DNA of 64,000 nt, taken from assembly GCF_900634625.1 (NCBI RefSeq), contig NC_041037.1, forward strand, positions 14,549,065 through 14,613,064. The letters are read 5' to 3'. Shown here piece after piece: positions 12,007 through 24,800 of the stretch. A model generated the notes under the pieces. The model saw only the letters and a list, made by a program, of their open reading frames with translations, made no database searches and was not told where the DNA came from. Source of the stretch: Parambassis ranga (taxonomy: Eukaryota; Chordata; Actinopteri; Ambassidae). Numbering within the stretch: the first letter of the stretch is position 1; each line of letters starts with the position of its first letter. Both the position numbers and the translations under genes were made by a program.

Positions 12007-14162
12007 CCGGGCTTTGAGAAGGGGAAAAAAATGGGGACTTCTGAAAGACCTCTAAACCCTGTTTAGAGATTCCTGGACTGTGCGGAGAAACTTGGCACCC
12101 AATATGTGGGCTAAACGCGGGGCTTGATTTAATACAGCTATAGTTTCCGTTGCTTGTTTATGTTCCTCGGGCTGTTAAATGAGTCTGCGCGCCGACACAT
12201 GGGGGGGAAAGCACGGAGAGATGCGCAGTGTCCCTGAGCTAGAGGACAAAGCATTTGAATAGGAGTGTCTGTTCAGGATGCTTTACCTCTATATGCGCTC
12301 TTTCAGTGTATAAAGAGATTTATGCTGAAACGCTGTTCGGTTAGGATCCCCACGCACGTGTCCTGTGTAACCCGCCAGACTAAAAGCAGCCACTGAGCTG
12401 TCCCACTGACCTCTGCGCCTCTGATATGGGGGAATAACTTTACGCATGCATACACATGATTTGTCCTTTTTTCTTAGAGCGCCCTCAGCCAGACAGATAA
12501 GATTTCACATTGTTTACTTTTGATAGACCCATAATGCTGAGACAGCTTAACGGTCTGAATAATGGCAGAGTCAGACCATCAAAGGAATATGATGTAACTG
12601 GTAGTAATAGCATCATTTTATTCTCATTAATAAATTCCGTGAAGTCTCTCTGCCTTCTGCACATTCATCCCCCTTGTGTGTTGTAATCCAATAATTGTTT
12701 GCCTATCAGATCATATCTGAGGCAGGAAAGGGACTATATCCACTTAAACATTGATTTTATTCTAATTCGGTCTCAGCTCAGATTGGCTCACGAGATGTCT
12801 TGTGCCCGCGCGTGAGACAGAGCAGGGATCTTTTAATTAAAGCCGGTGTAACGGGCAGGTTTAACATGCGCCTCTCCTTGGCCTCGGCTGCCAGAACAGA
12901 GAGGCGCAGGTGAGGACGACACACACACACACAAGCACGCACTCACACTGCCTTTCACGAGCCCGTTACAAATGGGATTTGGCTGTAAACGCAGGGGGGA
13001 TTTATCAGGATTTCAATAGTGAGATTATATCAAAGGCCTATGAAGCCCTCGTTAGTAGCGGCGGGATAATGGCGTGGCAGGGTCTCCCTTTTGCAGCCTT
13101 CTATGCCGGTATTGTGGCCCCTGAGCCGGTCTGTGGGGACCCTAGCCCCCGCTGCCTTCATGCAGCCTTCCGCCTAACTGCAGCATAATGAGGCAAAGCC
13201 ACATGTAGTCTTTGTACCATGCTCTCCATCCCCATTCTCCCAACCCCCCCTCCTCCTCCTCAACCTGCCCCAGCCCCGGCCACGACTCCTTTCATTACAT
13301 GGAGATGGGAGATGAATTGCCCTGGACATCAGGGTCCCTCCTATTAAAATACATTTAGAGAGAGAGCAGGGCCCCGTCACGGCTCTTTAAGAGATTTTCT
13401 CATTCTTCCTATTGGACTCACAGTCTCCCTTCCTCCCTCCACCTCCTCACACTCCCAGCTTTTTCAGGGGCAACACTTGCCTTGCAGTAGAAGCTAATAT
13501 CACTTGGCATGTTCTATAAAGAACCCATCTGCCACAGAAAGTCAAATAGAAGGCACCTGAATGGACAACATCTAGTCAAGCAGCTTGCATAGTTAGACAC
13601 AGTTAGGCCTGTCCTAAACTATAAGCACATATCCTTCTGTGAATGAGGACGTCATTGCAAAATTACCAATAATTATAAGTTGCTAACAGCTTTTAATCAA
13701 AGATAAAATTGATAAGAATGTTGGGTTGCCAGATTGGTGGTAATCCCCCTGCCTGGGTGATTGCATATGGGTATTTTTTTTTAAAAAATGAACATTGTCC
13801 ACATTTATCACACAAAATATCTTTTTTCTTTTCAACTTTTGTGAGGACCCCTTCTCTTTTTTGATTCCCTCGTGTGTGCTCAACTGATGGAAAGCATCAA
13901 TAACAGAGAGGCAGAGTGCAAAGTCAAACATCAATGAAACTATAAGGGAGGAAAAGGTTTCTGATCAGTTTGCTGCAGCAGCATTCTGGTGCACAGGATC
14001 TTTCATTTACTCCACAGCAGTGTAAAGAGCTCATTCTTCCCAAATTGAAGGCAACACAGTAATAATAACACACAGCTCACAGTGTGGATGTTTATTCTCA
14101 TTTCTCCATGTGTGTGTGTCTAGAACTCCCGCCTTATTCTACACTCAGCATTTTCCTCAGCA

Positions 14163-14166
<4 letters not shown>

Positions 14167-14199
<33 letters not shown>
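14167..14199. repeat. (CT)n microsatellite
   Basis: Uninterrupted CT dinucleotide run followed by a short (CA)n run. Confidence 0.95.
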
Positions 14200-14203
<4 letters not shown>

Positions 14204-17200
14204 CACACACAGGGACCGAGCAATCAAAAGCAAATGACACCATGTCTCGTCTCGTGGATTAAAATCTCCGCACGTGCATGTGCGCGTGCATTGGAAAGAA
14301 AGACAAGGGAGGTTTTCTTTAACGGCCTCTTGCATCCTCACCCACCACAAGCTAAACTGTCATCTGAAGGACACACACACACCTAAAAAAAAAATAATTC
14401 TCCCACGTGATCACCGTGTCAATCTCACCCGTCTGCACGCGAGTTCAACAATAGCAGAATTAGAGAGAGTCTCCGAAATCCCCTCTATTCTTCACGGGAC
14501 ATATTAGCATTTTCTTTAACATATATAAATATATCTTTAGAGGACCCCCCACCCCCTCCCTCTCCTCTTTTCTTTCTATTCTTCAGCATTGTGCTTCCAT
14601 TTGCTCTAGTGATCGTGGGGTATTTGGGGTCTGAAGCTGGTCGCCTGATCCGTGCCTCTTGTTGGGGCTTAACTCTTTGAGATGGAAATAGGCGATTTGG
14701 TCTCTTTTGTCCAACAGATAAGCGGTGGAAGGAGGGAGAGGGAGAGCAGGAGGGTGAGAGGAGAAAGATGTGTGTGTGTGAGGGAGGGAGGGGAGAAGAG
14801 GGGTGTCTAAGATAATCGATCAGAGCCCTGACCCCTTCGCCCCTTTCTCCCACAGCTAACCTTTGCTTAACTCGCGTGCCATCACTAGCACATAGCCCTA
14901 ATTGGTTCCCAGCAGTAATTATCCAATTATCTCCTCTCCACCAGGGAACCGCGCACTCCAGGACCCGCTTGGGTTTAATGGCTTCACCCATTGATGAAGA
15001 TGATTAGGAGTGAAAGCGCCCATCAGCTCCAGAGTGCAACACTCGAGAAACTTGTGTCACTACCCCCGTGCTGAGGTCTTAGAGTGAGGACAGCACTTCA
15101 CTGATGAGCCATTCAACCTGTGTTAGACCTAAAACTCTCATCGAAATTGAATACACGGTAAAGTGGTGTTCTGGTTAATTGGCCCCTTTGTGTGGCCATT
15201 ACAGGATAAACCAGAAGAGCTGTATGTGTAACATCTGTTGGTTGCAGCTTCCTTGGACGTTGCTGCCTTCCTTGTATGATGGCAACAAGTTTAAGATTTT
15301 ACTGTCCAGAATCCAAACAGAATAAGTCTCATTTTGAGAAAACTACTATTAATCTCTAACGAAGGGGACATTTGGAACCACATGTAACCCAAGTAAATGC
15401 GTAATGTGTCAACAGGTGTAGCCAAAGTGCGCCAAACTTTGCGCGTAAAGGCAGCAACATCACTGGCAGAGCGGGTCTGCATGAGCAGTCTGCATGCAGT
15501 GCTGCATCCAGCAGTGAATTCAGCAGCCAGCATGGACTGGCAGCAGAATGCCAGCAGATTGAAAGCGTCCAGTTACATTAAACATTTATTCTGCTTTCCC
15601 CATCTTCTTTTCTCTTAGTTAACTTCTGCCCCATCCATCACCCTTCAGCCCATCTGTCGCTGATAGCTGCAACACTTTGAATAAATTCCTCCTGACAAAC
15701 AAAACGGTTAACATCTCATGAATACAGCTTTTTACACCACGCACACAGATTGCGAGGAAACTTTAGGGCCAGTGGAGTAACTACTGCAAAGAAATCTGTC
15801 CGCGGACACTCCCTCTTCGCTTCCACTTCATTACCGGTATTGTCCTCGGGAGCGCGCAATCTGTGCGGCCGTCTCCGCCCGGCCCCGCCAGCTTTCTAAT
15901 GAGTTTCCAATGATGATTTAAACGCTCGCACGCCCCCCCCCCAACCAAAAAAAACTCCTCCCATCTTCCTCTCTCATTCTTCCTTTCACTGCTTTTCAGT
16001 TCTTTTGTCTGGAGCTGTTTCCATCACTCTGCAGTGTGATTCAGGGGAGGTCAGGAGGAGATTCACACATCAGCTCTGAATAAAAGAACGATATATGGGG
16101 GAGTTACATGGGAGCAACTTTGGCCCCTGTGTCAGTGCAGTGTAGTGGGAGAATGTGAGGGGAGTCTTGTGTCTGCTCTGAGGATGTTTTGTGAATACAA
16201 GTTTGTCTACATGCGTTATTTTCTTCTTTCGAAGACAATACAGCAGGAACTAAACGTTAGCGCATGAGCTAATGCAAAGCTCAGGGGCTCTGTGTGTGCA
16301 CACCTGATGGTTGCACCGAGCCAGATTGTGCCGTGCTTTGGATGAACAGATGGGACTTGATGAGTTAAGAGAAGCACGAAGGGAGGGAGGGAATGGCAGG
16401 CGTCTGGATATCACTCATGTGAAGTTATGTCTCATGGCCCACGTGTATTTTTTTTTTTTTTAAAAGCACGCAGATGAGCTGCATCTGATGTAGCTGATGT
16501 GACCAAAAGCAGCTTGGTAACCAGAAGTGCCTCTGATAATCCATCAATCAATGGGACATTGTCTGAGGCTTATAGCAATGGAGGAGTGGGGAGTTTTACT
16601 GGCCACATGTTTCATTTAACAGCCTCCATAGGAAGAAATATTGCAACACAGCAGCACTACTTCACAGAAAAGAATAAAGTGGCAGTAATTATGTAATAAA
16701 GTTACTTTTTAACAGCTGCTGGAGAGACACAAGCACTATCACACACACCCACACACAATTATGACGAGTGTGAGACAGACACTGAAAAATCAGCTCAGAC
16801 ACAGTTGTAGTTTTTTTCCCCCCTAGCTGCTTCTCTGGTAAAACACAGTGGGTCCAGACTTTAGTCCTGACTGAAACATCTTGACAACTGTTAAACAGAT
16901 GGCCATGACATTTTTAGACTGAATTAGAAAATGAACCCTGATTAATTTGCTCTCACTCAGATGGCACCACCAACAGGTCAGCACTGTCATGTATCCACTC
17001 AAAGCTCTAATAAGACTCACATAAATATAGCCACACCATGATCTCCTGGAATTTCCTCTATAGTGCTACCACCTGCCTGTTGTAAGAGACTGCCATGGAA
17101 TCAGCCACAAGTGAGCGTTTGAGGCACTGTAGCTTTCGGCACATCTGCCATCTTTTTGTTTTAAAGTGCTAATCGGAGGATTTTTATGCTTGAGTAAAAT

Positions 17201-20076
17201 GAATAGAAGCCAATGATTGTTTTGAAGGCAGAACATCTGAAACATCTGAAAAGTTGTAGCTTTATGTGACAGAAAACTTCATACAAGTGGTATATTTATC
17301 TACAGATCCCTTGGTGCCCCTGCTGTGAAGCTGTACATGGATGTCTGTGGCTTATTTTATCCATTTGAGATGGTCGCCACATGATTTGTCAAGATTGGTG
17401 CTTCATAATGCAGACATGTTCCAATAGGATGATACACATGATAAAACATTAGAACATGTTAAATAATACAGTCCTTTTACACCTTTCAAACACAAACATC
17501 ATTTTCAGAATGAGTGCAGGTTCACATACTAATATATTAGTGACTGTTCTTGTCTTTTTTCTGTTGTTTGTCATCACATGGGGGTCTGTGTACACGCTGC
17601 ATGGCCACTACAGCCACAAACTGCTCGTGTTGGAAAACCAGAGTAAGAGCTTTCTGTGTCACATCTGCAAGGGTACTATATAATCCCAGCCTCGGATTCT
17701 GTCATCATGGCAGACTGTGACTTGCTGCGTATGTCAGAATTCAAGGCGCTGCTCCTCTTTATACTGATCAGAGACATAAAACGCTCAAATGATCAGTTCC
17801 TCTGTGTGAGATCAAAAAACGTCTCCTGCAGTTTGATGAGCAAGTCATTTTTTTAAACTGTGGGCGTATAACATTTTATTTTAATGATGCTTGCATTATC
17901 ATAGGCAAACTTTACAGCAGAATGATTCCCGACATGAATAAAAAACATTTTGAGATTTATTAGCTGTTTAACTTTAAGCAATAACCCACTAACCTACTTT
18001 ATAGACTCTGTGAGTCACACAAAACAATCACAGAGTGCATTAGCAGCCAAGGTGGAAACGCTTCTTAAACTTGCCTATTTCATAGGCAACAGAACTCCCA
18101 CTCTCACTTACTTTGTAATTCCTCTCTCTTATCTCCTCTCCCACTCCTCTTCCTTCTTACCTCTTCCTGTTTCTCTCGCCATTTCCCTACTTTTTCTTGC
18201 TGTTTCAAGTCCCCACAGTGCTATTTAGAGCATGGCACAGAGCTGTATTAATGTGACTAAAGAGGATTGTACAGGTAACACAAGTCCAGCTGGCGCTGAA
18301 CTCAGCGTGATGTGGTTCTCCTCACAGAGCATTAAAGCTTCTCTGTTTATGGAGTGACCCTCTATAAACAATGCTATATGATTCTCTTTGAACCTTACAG
18401 CACATGCCTCATATAAAACATCGCACAGTGTAAGGACACACACACACACACATACACACACAGAGCTTCCAGGCTGTTAAGGCACAAACACACACACAGA
18501 AGCCAGGCTGAAGCACACATGCACACAAACACAGCATTATGTGATCAGTGTATCTTCTCTGTATGTGCCAGAGGACTTTAAGGGAAGGCATTGTTTTCCC
18601 TTGGGAGCAAACAGCCACAGAAGACAAATAACTATATTCAACAAATAGTCTATAAGCACCAAAATCCCCCCCCCCACCCCACACACGCACATTTTCACAC
18701 ACACAAACAGAACCATCTTTGCACCCAGTATAGAGCTAATCAATATTTCAGCAGCCCAGCCGTGATTGTTCATGCAGGCCATGAGAGGGCTAATGAGGCA
18801 GCGCTGCAAAGACAATGTGCTCTCCAAAGTAGGCTATCTGCTAAAGGACAAAATTATCTTTCAGATCTCCTGGATCATTCATGCCTCTGCTACTGAAGTG
18901 AGCCGCTCGAGACCTTCCGCTGCCTGACAGCTTATGAGTAGGCATATCTGTCTGAGAGAGCACAGATGTGGTTTTCTCTGATCTGCTGTGTCAAAGTCCT
19001 CATGCCTCATATGCTGTTTGTTGCCAGCACACTTTGAATTGTATTTTATGTGGGAACCGCGGGCTGTCTGTAAATGACTGCTTGATGGATTCACACTAAA
19101 TTGACAACTTGGAGTTAAGATGATTTTTTATATCCACTTCAGTGTGAATACTGAAAACGATACATTATTAGTGAGGAGCCTGTGCAGAAATGATCTGATG
19201 ATTTTCAGAGGGAGGGCGGGCTTTATTTGTATTTGAAGGAAGACTATTCAAAGTTGTTCATGGGCCCTCCTTAAACATGTTTTCATAAATCATTGTTAGT
19301 TGATAGTGTCCTATCTGACACACAGCATTAATTGCAGCATGTGATCAGTGCAGGTGCCATGCAGACAGCTCCACTCACTCCTGGAGTTGGGTGGAGTCAG
19401 GCACTGCCATGATGGTGACGGCTGAAACCTCCCAAACCGAGCTCCAAAACCACTCCTCAGGAAATCTATAGGTGACAGAAGGTCAGTCCATCTTTATTCA
19501 CAGAGTACAGTTACAGCTCCGTTCTGGGTTGTACGACAGTTTTGATAGTTTTTCAGTAAGTCAGTGGTTTGAGCCAAAACTGCTGTTATTTTGTTAAACT
19601 TTTCCTGCCTTCTTGACTGGAAGGAATATATTTACTTTTGTAAAAAACACAGCTGAGCTCTTGTTTTTCACTTCAAGCAGTGAGCTCTTACTGACCTTAC
19701 AGGTCCACTCTACCCTCCATGCACTTCTACACTGCTCTCCACCCTTTCAATCCCTTTCCACAGGGACCTGCACTTAGTGCATGAAACCCGAAACTAGCAT
19801 ATAATAAATCCATCGAGAGCTGAAATTGAGTGAAAAATATGTTAAAATCCATATGTCTGCTGTTGCAGATATATAACAGTAATGATGTTCATGTTGGCTG
19901 ATATGTAAGCAGATAAAAACATTGTTTTATAGAACATAATGCAGGAAAAATGGCGTAATGGAAATATAATTCTGTCAAATAGTTCAACACCGTTTAAGTT
20001 GCTAGCTGGTTTGTAAAATACTTTGCTGGAAAGTCAGTAAATAATGTCATGATAATGTCAGCAAGGTGGGCAGTTA

Positions 20077-20079
<3 letters not shown>

Positions 20080-20121
<42 letters not shown>

Positions 20122-20122
20122 A
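20080..20122. repeat. (TA)n(TG)n compound microsatellite
   Basis: A TA run of about 28 bases passes directly into a TG run. Confidence 0.95.
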
Positions 20123-21772
20123 TACACATACAGTAGCACTGGCCAATACATCATTAAAAGAAACTTCTATGCACAAAAAAAGGTATTGGTCCAAAATCCA
20201 ATATTGCCTGTACACTTACTAGTTTGTTTGATTGACACTAATAAGGTTCCATGGTGTTACAGTGACAGTAATAAACAATTTTACTTTTTTTAAACATGCA
20301 CACCCCCCCCCCTCCCCCCAACACACACACACAGAGTCCCTGACTGTGCTGTTAAATTCTCGGTCACAGATCTGCACTCTAACCAGAGAGAATCCACTGA
20401 CTCTACACTTATGCTATGAAAACGCTGATATAAAGTGTTATGGTTGCAGGACTATAAATTCAAGTGATAAAGTTATGAAACACTGGTAGCATGCTACATA
20501 TTGGGTCTCCATGTCATCAAAGAGAGAGAGAGAGAAAACAAGCAGTGTAAACACAGAGATCTTTGCAGGCACACAAACACACGCAGCAGGCAGCATCCAA
20601 TTATCTTTGCTCACAATAAATGAGAAATAGTCAAATTAGTGTTGGGCCTAGCTGGGAAGTATCTTCATAGATTAGAATATAAAAAGCAGGGGAAAACATC
20701 CTCACTCACAATTCCTCACAGACCCTCGACACAAAGCCAAATGTAGGCTATTTCATAAAACTACAACCCCATGTCATCAAAGCTCTCCCTGCGGAGGCGT
20801 TATTCTTGATCGCTCCTCCCGTCTAAGCGCCCTATTTCTCCACATATCTTTGTTTGCAACACTTGTCTCGCGTCACAGAAAGGAAAAAGCCCGCGTTCGA
20901 TTCATCTTAACAGTTTGTGTGTCACTGTGGAGAAAAAAAAATGGGTGAAACTTTAAAAAATTCAGTCTTTGTTGCCAGAGAACAGAAGGCTGACAAAGTT
21001 TTATAGAGGCAGCCATGAAGTTCTGCCTCATTAGATAGAATAGCTGTTCTATATTCAGGGTCTCTGTGGGGCTAACAAACGCAATGAGTGGGCCAAACTC
21101 CGTTCGTTCCGCCAGAGCAAGGGCCTTTTTGTCTGAGTTTGGGTGGGTGGGGCTGGCTGGGGTACATGGGGCCAACCCTCCACAACCTGAATTTCTTTAC
21201 AGCTGCGCAGACTATGAGGAGGAGGAGAGTGAATGTAACAGTCTGCATTAGAAACCCTTAAGGATTTCAGAACTCACAGCGTATCCTTAAACGATCTCAT
21301 TCAGTTACATCACTGCGCAGAGCCAGACTCATGGAGAGGAACATATCACATCATTATTTCACCCCAAACGGATCACAAGCAAACACAACGACGACAAAAC
21401 AACTTCTTTATTTAAGAACTCTTGCGCGGTCCAGTAGCTTTTATTGGACATCCTGATGAATACTGTGTGTATTTACACCGACAATAGTGAATTTCAAGTT
21501 TCACTATGCAATCCAGATTGTTTGGCCAAATATAAGGCTCCTTTACACCCTGTCTCATCATCAGACACAAACATGATTCTTGCTAAATTGCACTTCTAGT
21601 CATGTTGCATGAGTCCATTCTGTGTATCTGGGCCGTCAACTAGTCCTGCACATGGCCCAGACACGGTTTCTGGTCGTTAACTGACCATTAACCAACTAGA
21701 GGGATCTTAGTCATGTGAGTTCCTGCAATATCCTGAACACATAAAGCTCTGATTCCCAACCAGAATAGTAGC

Positions 21773-21897
21773 AGAACTGAAGAAGCCACTTGGGGGAGTG
21801 GCGAAACTTCTTCAAAAAACAATCCTTGAGTCCAGTTGCCTCGATTTAAACTCTTGGAAATGACTATGACCTGGAGGAATGAGAGCATCCACAGATA
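21773..21897 (+). repeat. Dispersed teleost repeat, single copy
   Basis: The segment shares a long stretch (including CCTCGATTTAAACTCTTG and a following ACTATG(A/G)CCTGGA) with the inverted pair at 61703-61800. The GAAGAAGCCACTTGG...GAAACTTCTTCAA context resembles the 3' ends of a common fish interspersed element. I cannot assign the superfamily. Confidence 0.65.
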
Positions 21898-24800
21898 TCT
21901 GAACAGTTAAATCACCCAAAGAACTGGTGGATAACCCCCTGAAAATACAGCTGCAATCATTGTTTTTATATTAACATATGGGGTTGTTTAAATCTTCACT
22001 CCCCATAGCTCTACATTTTGGCATCTTTGAGCTAATTGTTTGGATTTTTTTCTCTATTTCTATTCAACGCCCATATTCACAGTGTCAAGAGGGCTGTTTG
22101 TGCAGCTCTGATACTGTAGTGTTTAACATAACTTCAACTTTGACCACCACCAAACTGCCTGTCCTCACCGTGTGGTGTGTTATACCTATCATCACATACA
22201 TGGTGGCAAAAAACAGGCAGAGAAGCTTGTTGCTCTTTGTGGGTATCAGTCACTTATATCACTTATCACTTATATATTTTCTTATATCAGCTACAGGCCA
22301 ATATGGACCCATCATGGTGGAGCTGTTATCACAAACCCACCATCAACTGCATATATGATTTGTATTGTATTTGAATAGTGGCTCAATTTACATACTGAAC
22401 TTATTATTCACTTTATATTTGCACTGACTCCAGCACTGAATATTTTCTTTTTTTTTAAAAAAAAATCCACTGCCTGAGTTTAAGGACACATCTCAGAGTT
22501 GTCCTCCAAAAAAAAGATTAGAGGATTAGGAAACCATCTCCATGTTGCTGTTTCATGTCTGTGTCCCAGATTCGGCTTGATATCCTTTGATTGCACAAAG
22601 AAAGCCACTCTGGCTATGGTGCTGTGGGCCAAGATAATGGGAGAAAATTTCACTGTGTCATTATTTTCATTTTAAGTCTGCAGCAATCATTTATTATAGG
22701 AGGTATTTCATTGATAACTTAATAGGCTACGCTGTCTGTCTCATTATGGGGCTAATAATGTAAATGTTATAGAGGCTATTAGAGGTGTTTAGCAGGCTTG
22801 TGTCTGAAGACGTGGGTATTTGTTGGGCAGATGGACGGAGCTCCAGGGCTGCCCTCACCTCTGACCCCCTACAGATGTCCCAAACCCAGCCCGAGCTCCG
22901 TCACGGAGCTGTGGAAAATCACTAATACACCGGAACCGACTTGTCAATACACAGGACAATTAGGCGCGTTGGAGCGCCGGTCCTGGCTGCGCAGCGTTGC
23001 TCGTTGCTGCGTGAAACACACAGCGATTACGGCAGAGATGAAAGAGGGAAAAAGGCCATGCGGTGCCTTTCTGTGAAGGCCTGCTTGACTGATGGCTCTG
23101 GTCTGAATAGGGATCTGGTGATCATACATAAATTAAGAGGTTAAGTGAGCCATCAGGAACAAATGTTTGCATTTATTAACTAAGAATAATAGCTCCCAGC
23201 AGTGACGCCAACGCGTGGGCTTTTCCCTCAAAGTTGACTTCTAAGGCACGTTTTTATATTACATTCAATGTGTGTAATAATTAAGTCCATATACATCAAT
23301 CAAGTATAATTAACCCTTAATGACGCAGATTTTTTGTGAAAGCAGCAGGTCACTAGTGTTAAAGAAGAAAAAGCAGTGTTCAGACAGCACAATGGGAATA
23401 TTAGCGTCTAATTGCGATATTAGGGCGCAGACAGTCTTCCAAATGGACAGAATATGCAAAAAAAACCTATAAGCTGCGTCTTCATTAAGACATCAGAGGC
23501 TCGTTACACAGAACAAACATTCCCCCTCACATGTGAGGAAGGATCCCGCAGGAATGCATGAGGCAGGTGTAAATTTAAACTGTTAACGAGGCGCATTAAA
23601 AGCATCAAAGACGCGTCGTGCTGAGCCATTCTACCATTAGTCCATACTAGACAAAAGCCATCAGAGACTTTTCCTCGCTAAACGGTGCAGAATGGGTCCG
23701 AGCAGCGGGAGTTATATTATTGCCGCAAACCCCTGCAGGCTGCACCGGGCCAACCAGACAAGTCTTATGACTTCAGAGTCTAACGAGACAGATGAAACGT
23801 CTTGTTATTGGCCGGAGAGCAACGCATGGTCTGTATCATGTGGGGGTCAGCACGGAGACACTCTAAGATGCAAAGAAAAGAAAATAATGATAGACATATC
23901 TGAGGGGTGAAGGATGGGCTTTGACATACAGGCCTATAAGAAGTCACCGAGTTTTTAAACCTGGATACAAAATCATAAAAATACATATACAGCAGTTTAA
24001 TTAATGATAGGCGTATGCATGCTTTTCTCAGCTCATTGATGTGGATGCCAATATATTAAACATTAACATGAGCTGACTATATGTGTGTGTGTGTGTGAGA
24101 GACCTATGTAAAACTATACTAGATAAAATATGCATTAATGTGCATAACATGAGCCTGGAGTTGATTTCATTACATGTTTGTGCTAGTCCTAGTTTACTGC
24201 TGATTAGCTTAGCTTAGCATTAAGACATGGTGACATCAAGTACCTCTCTGTGAAGCCCGTTGTCAGGCATTGTTGCCCCAACACAGACATAAGTGACTTT
24301 GAGGTTTCATTCTGACTGATCTGTGAAAGTGAAGCATGTACAGTATTTGCCAGATGTGCATGTCTGAAGGTTGGTTTGAGCCTTCTTTCTCTGAATAGAG
24401 CCTGTCCTCATAATCCCTCTACTGTAGTCTTTGTCCTGCTGCTTTGCTTCTTGGTTGCAATCCTGCGTGTGATTTATAAATTAAAAGATGTTTTTGCACA
24501 GAGCTCACCATATGTTTTAACAAGTTCCTGCCGAATAAATATGGAGGAGTAAAAAGTGTGAAGATGAAGTGTGAAAATGAGGTGATAAGATTAGATTAGG
24601 TGGAAGTACTTAGTGTTAATACTCCCCAAACCCACATGCTAAAAAGTAAACTTTTAAAAATATACAGCCTGTATCAATCCAGAAACGTGTTACCTTAATC
24701 TCCACAATCATATCGGCCTTCTGTGTCAATCAATATAAAATATGTAGAGCTCGTTGCCAGTTCCAAAATCTACAGAAGCCTCTCTTCTGCTACATAATAA

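Larger units (their letters stand above)
12007..21772. other. Gene desert, left portion
   Basis: No coding exon is supportable here; the open frames present are short, lack splice context and often translate microsatellites. The stretch contains a (CT)n tract at 14167-14199 and a (TA)n(TG)n tract at 20080-20122. A low-repeat segment at 14805-15010 is a possible conserved enhancer (see findings). Confidence 0.6.
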
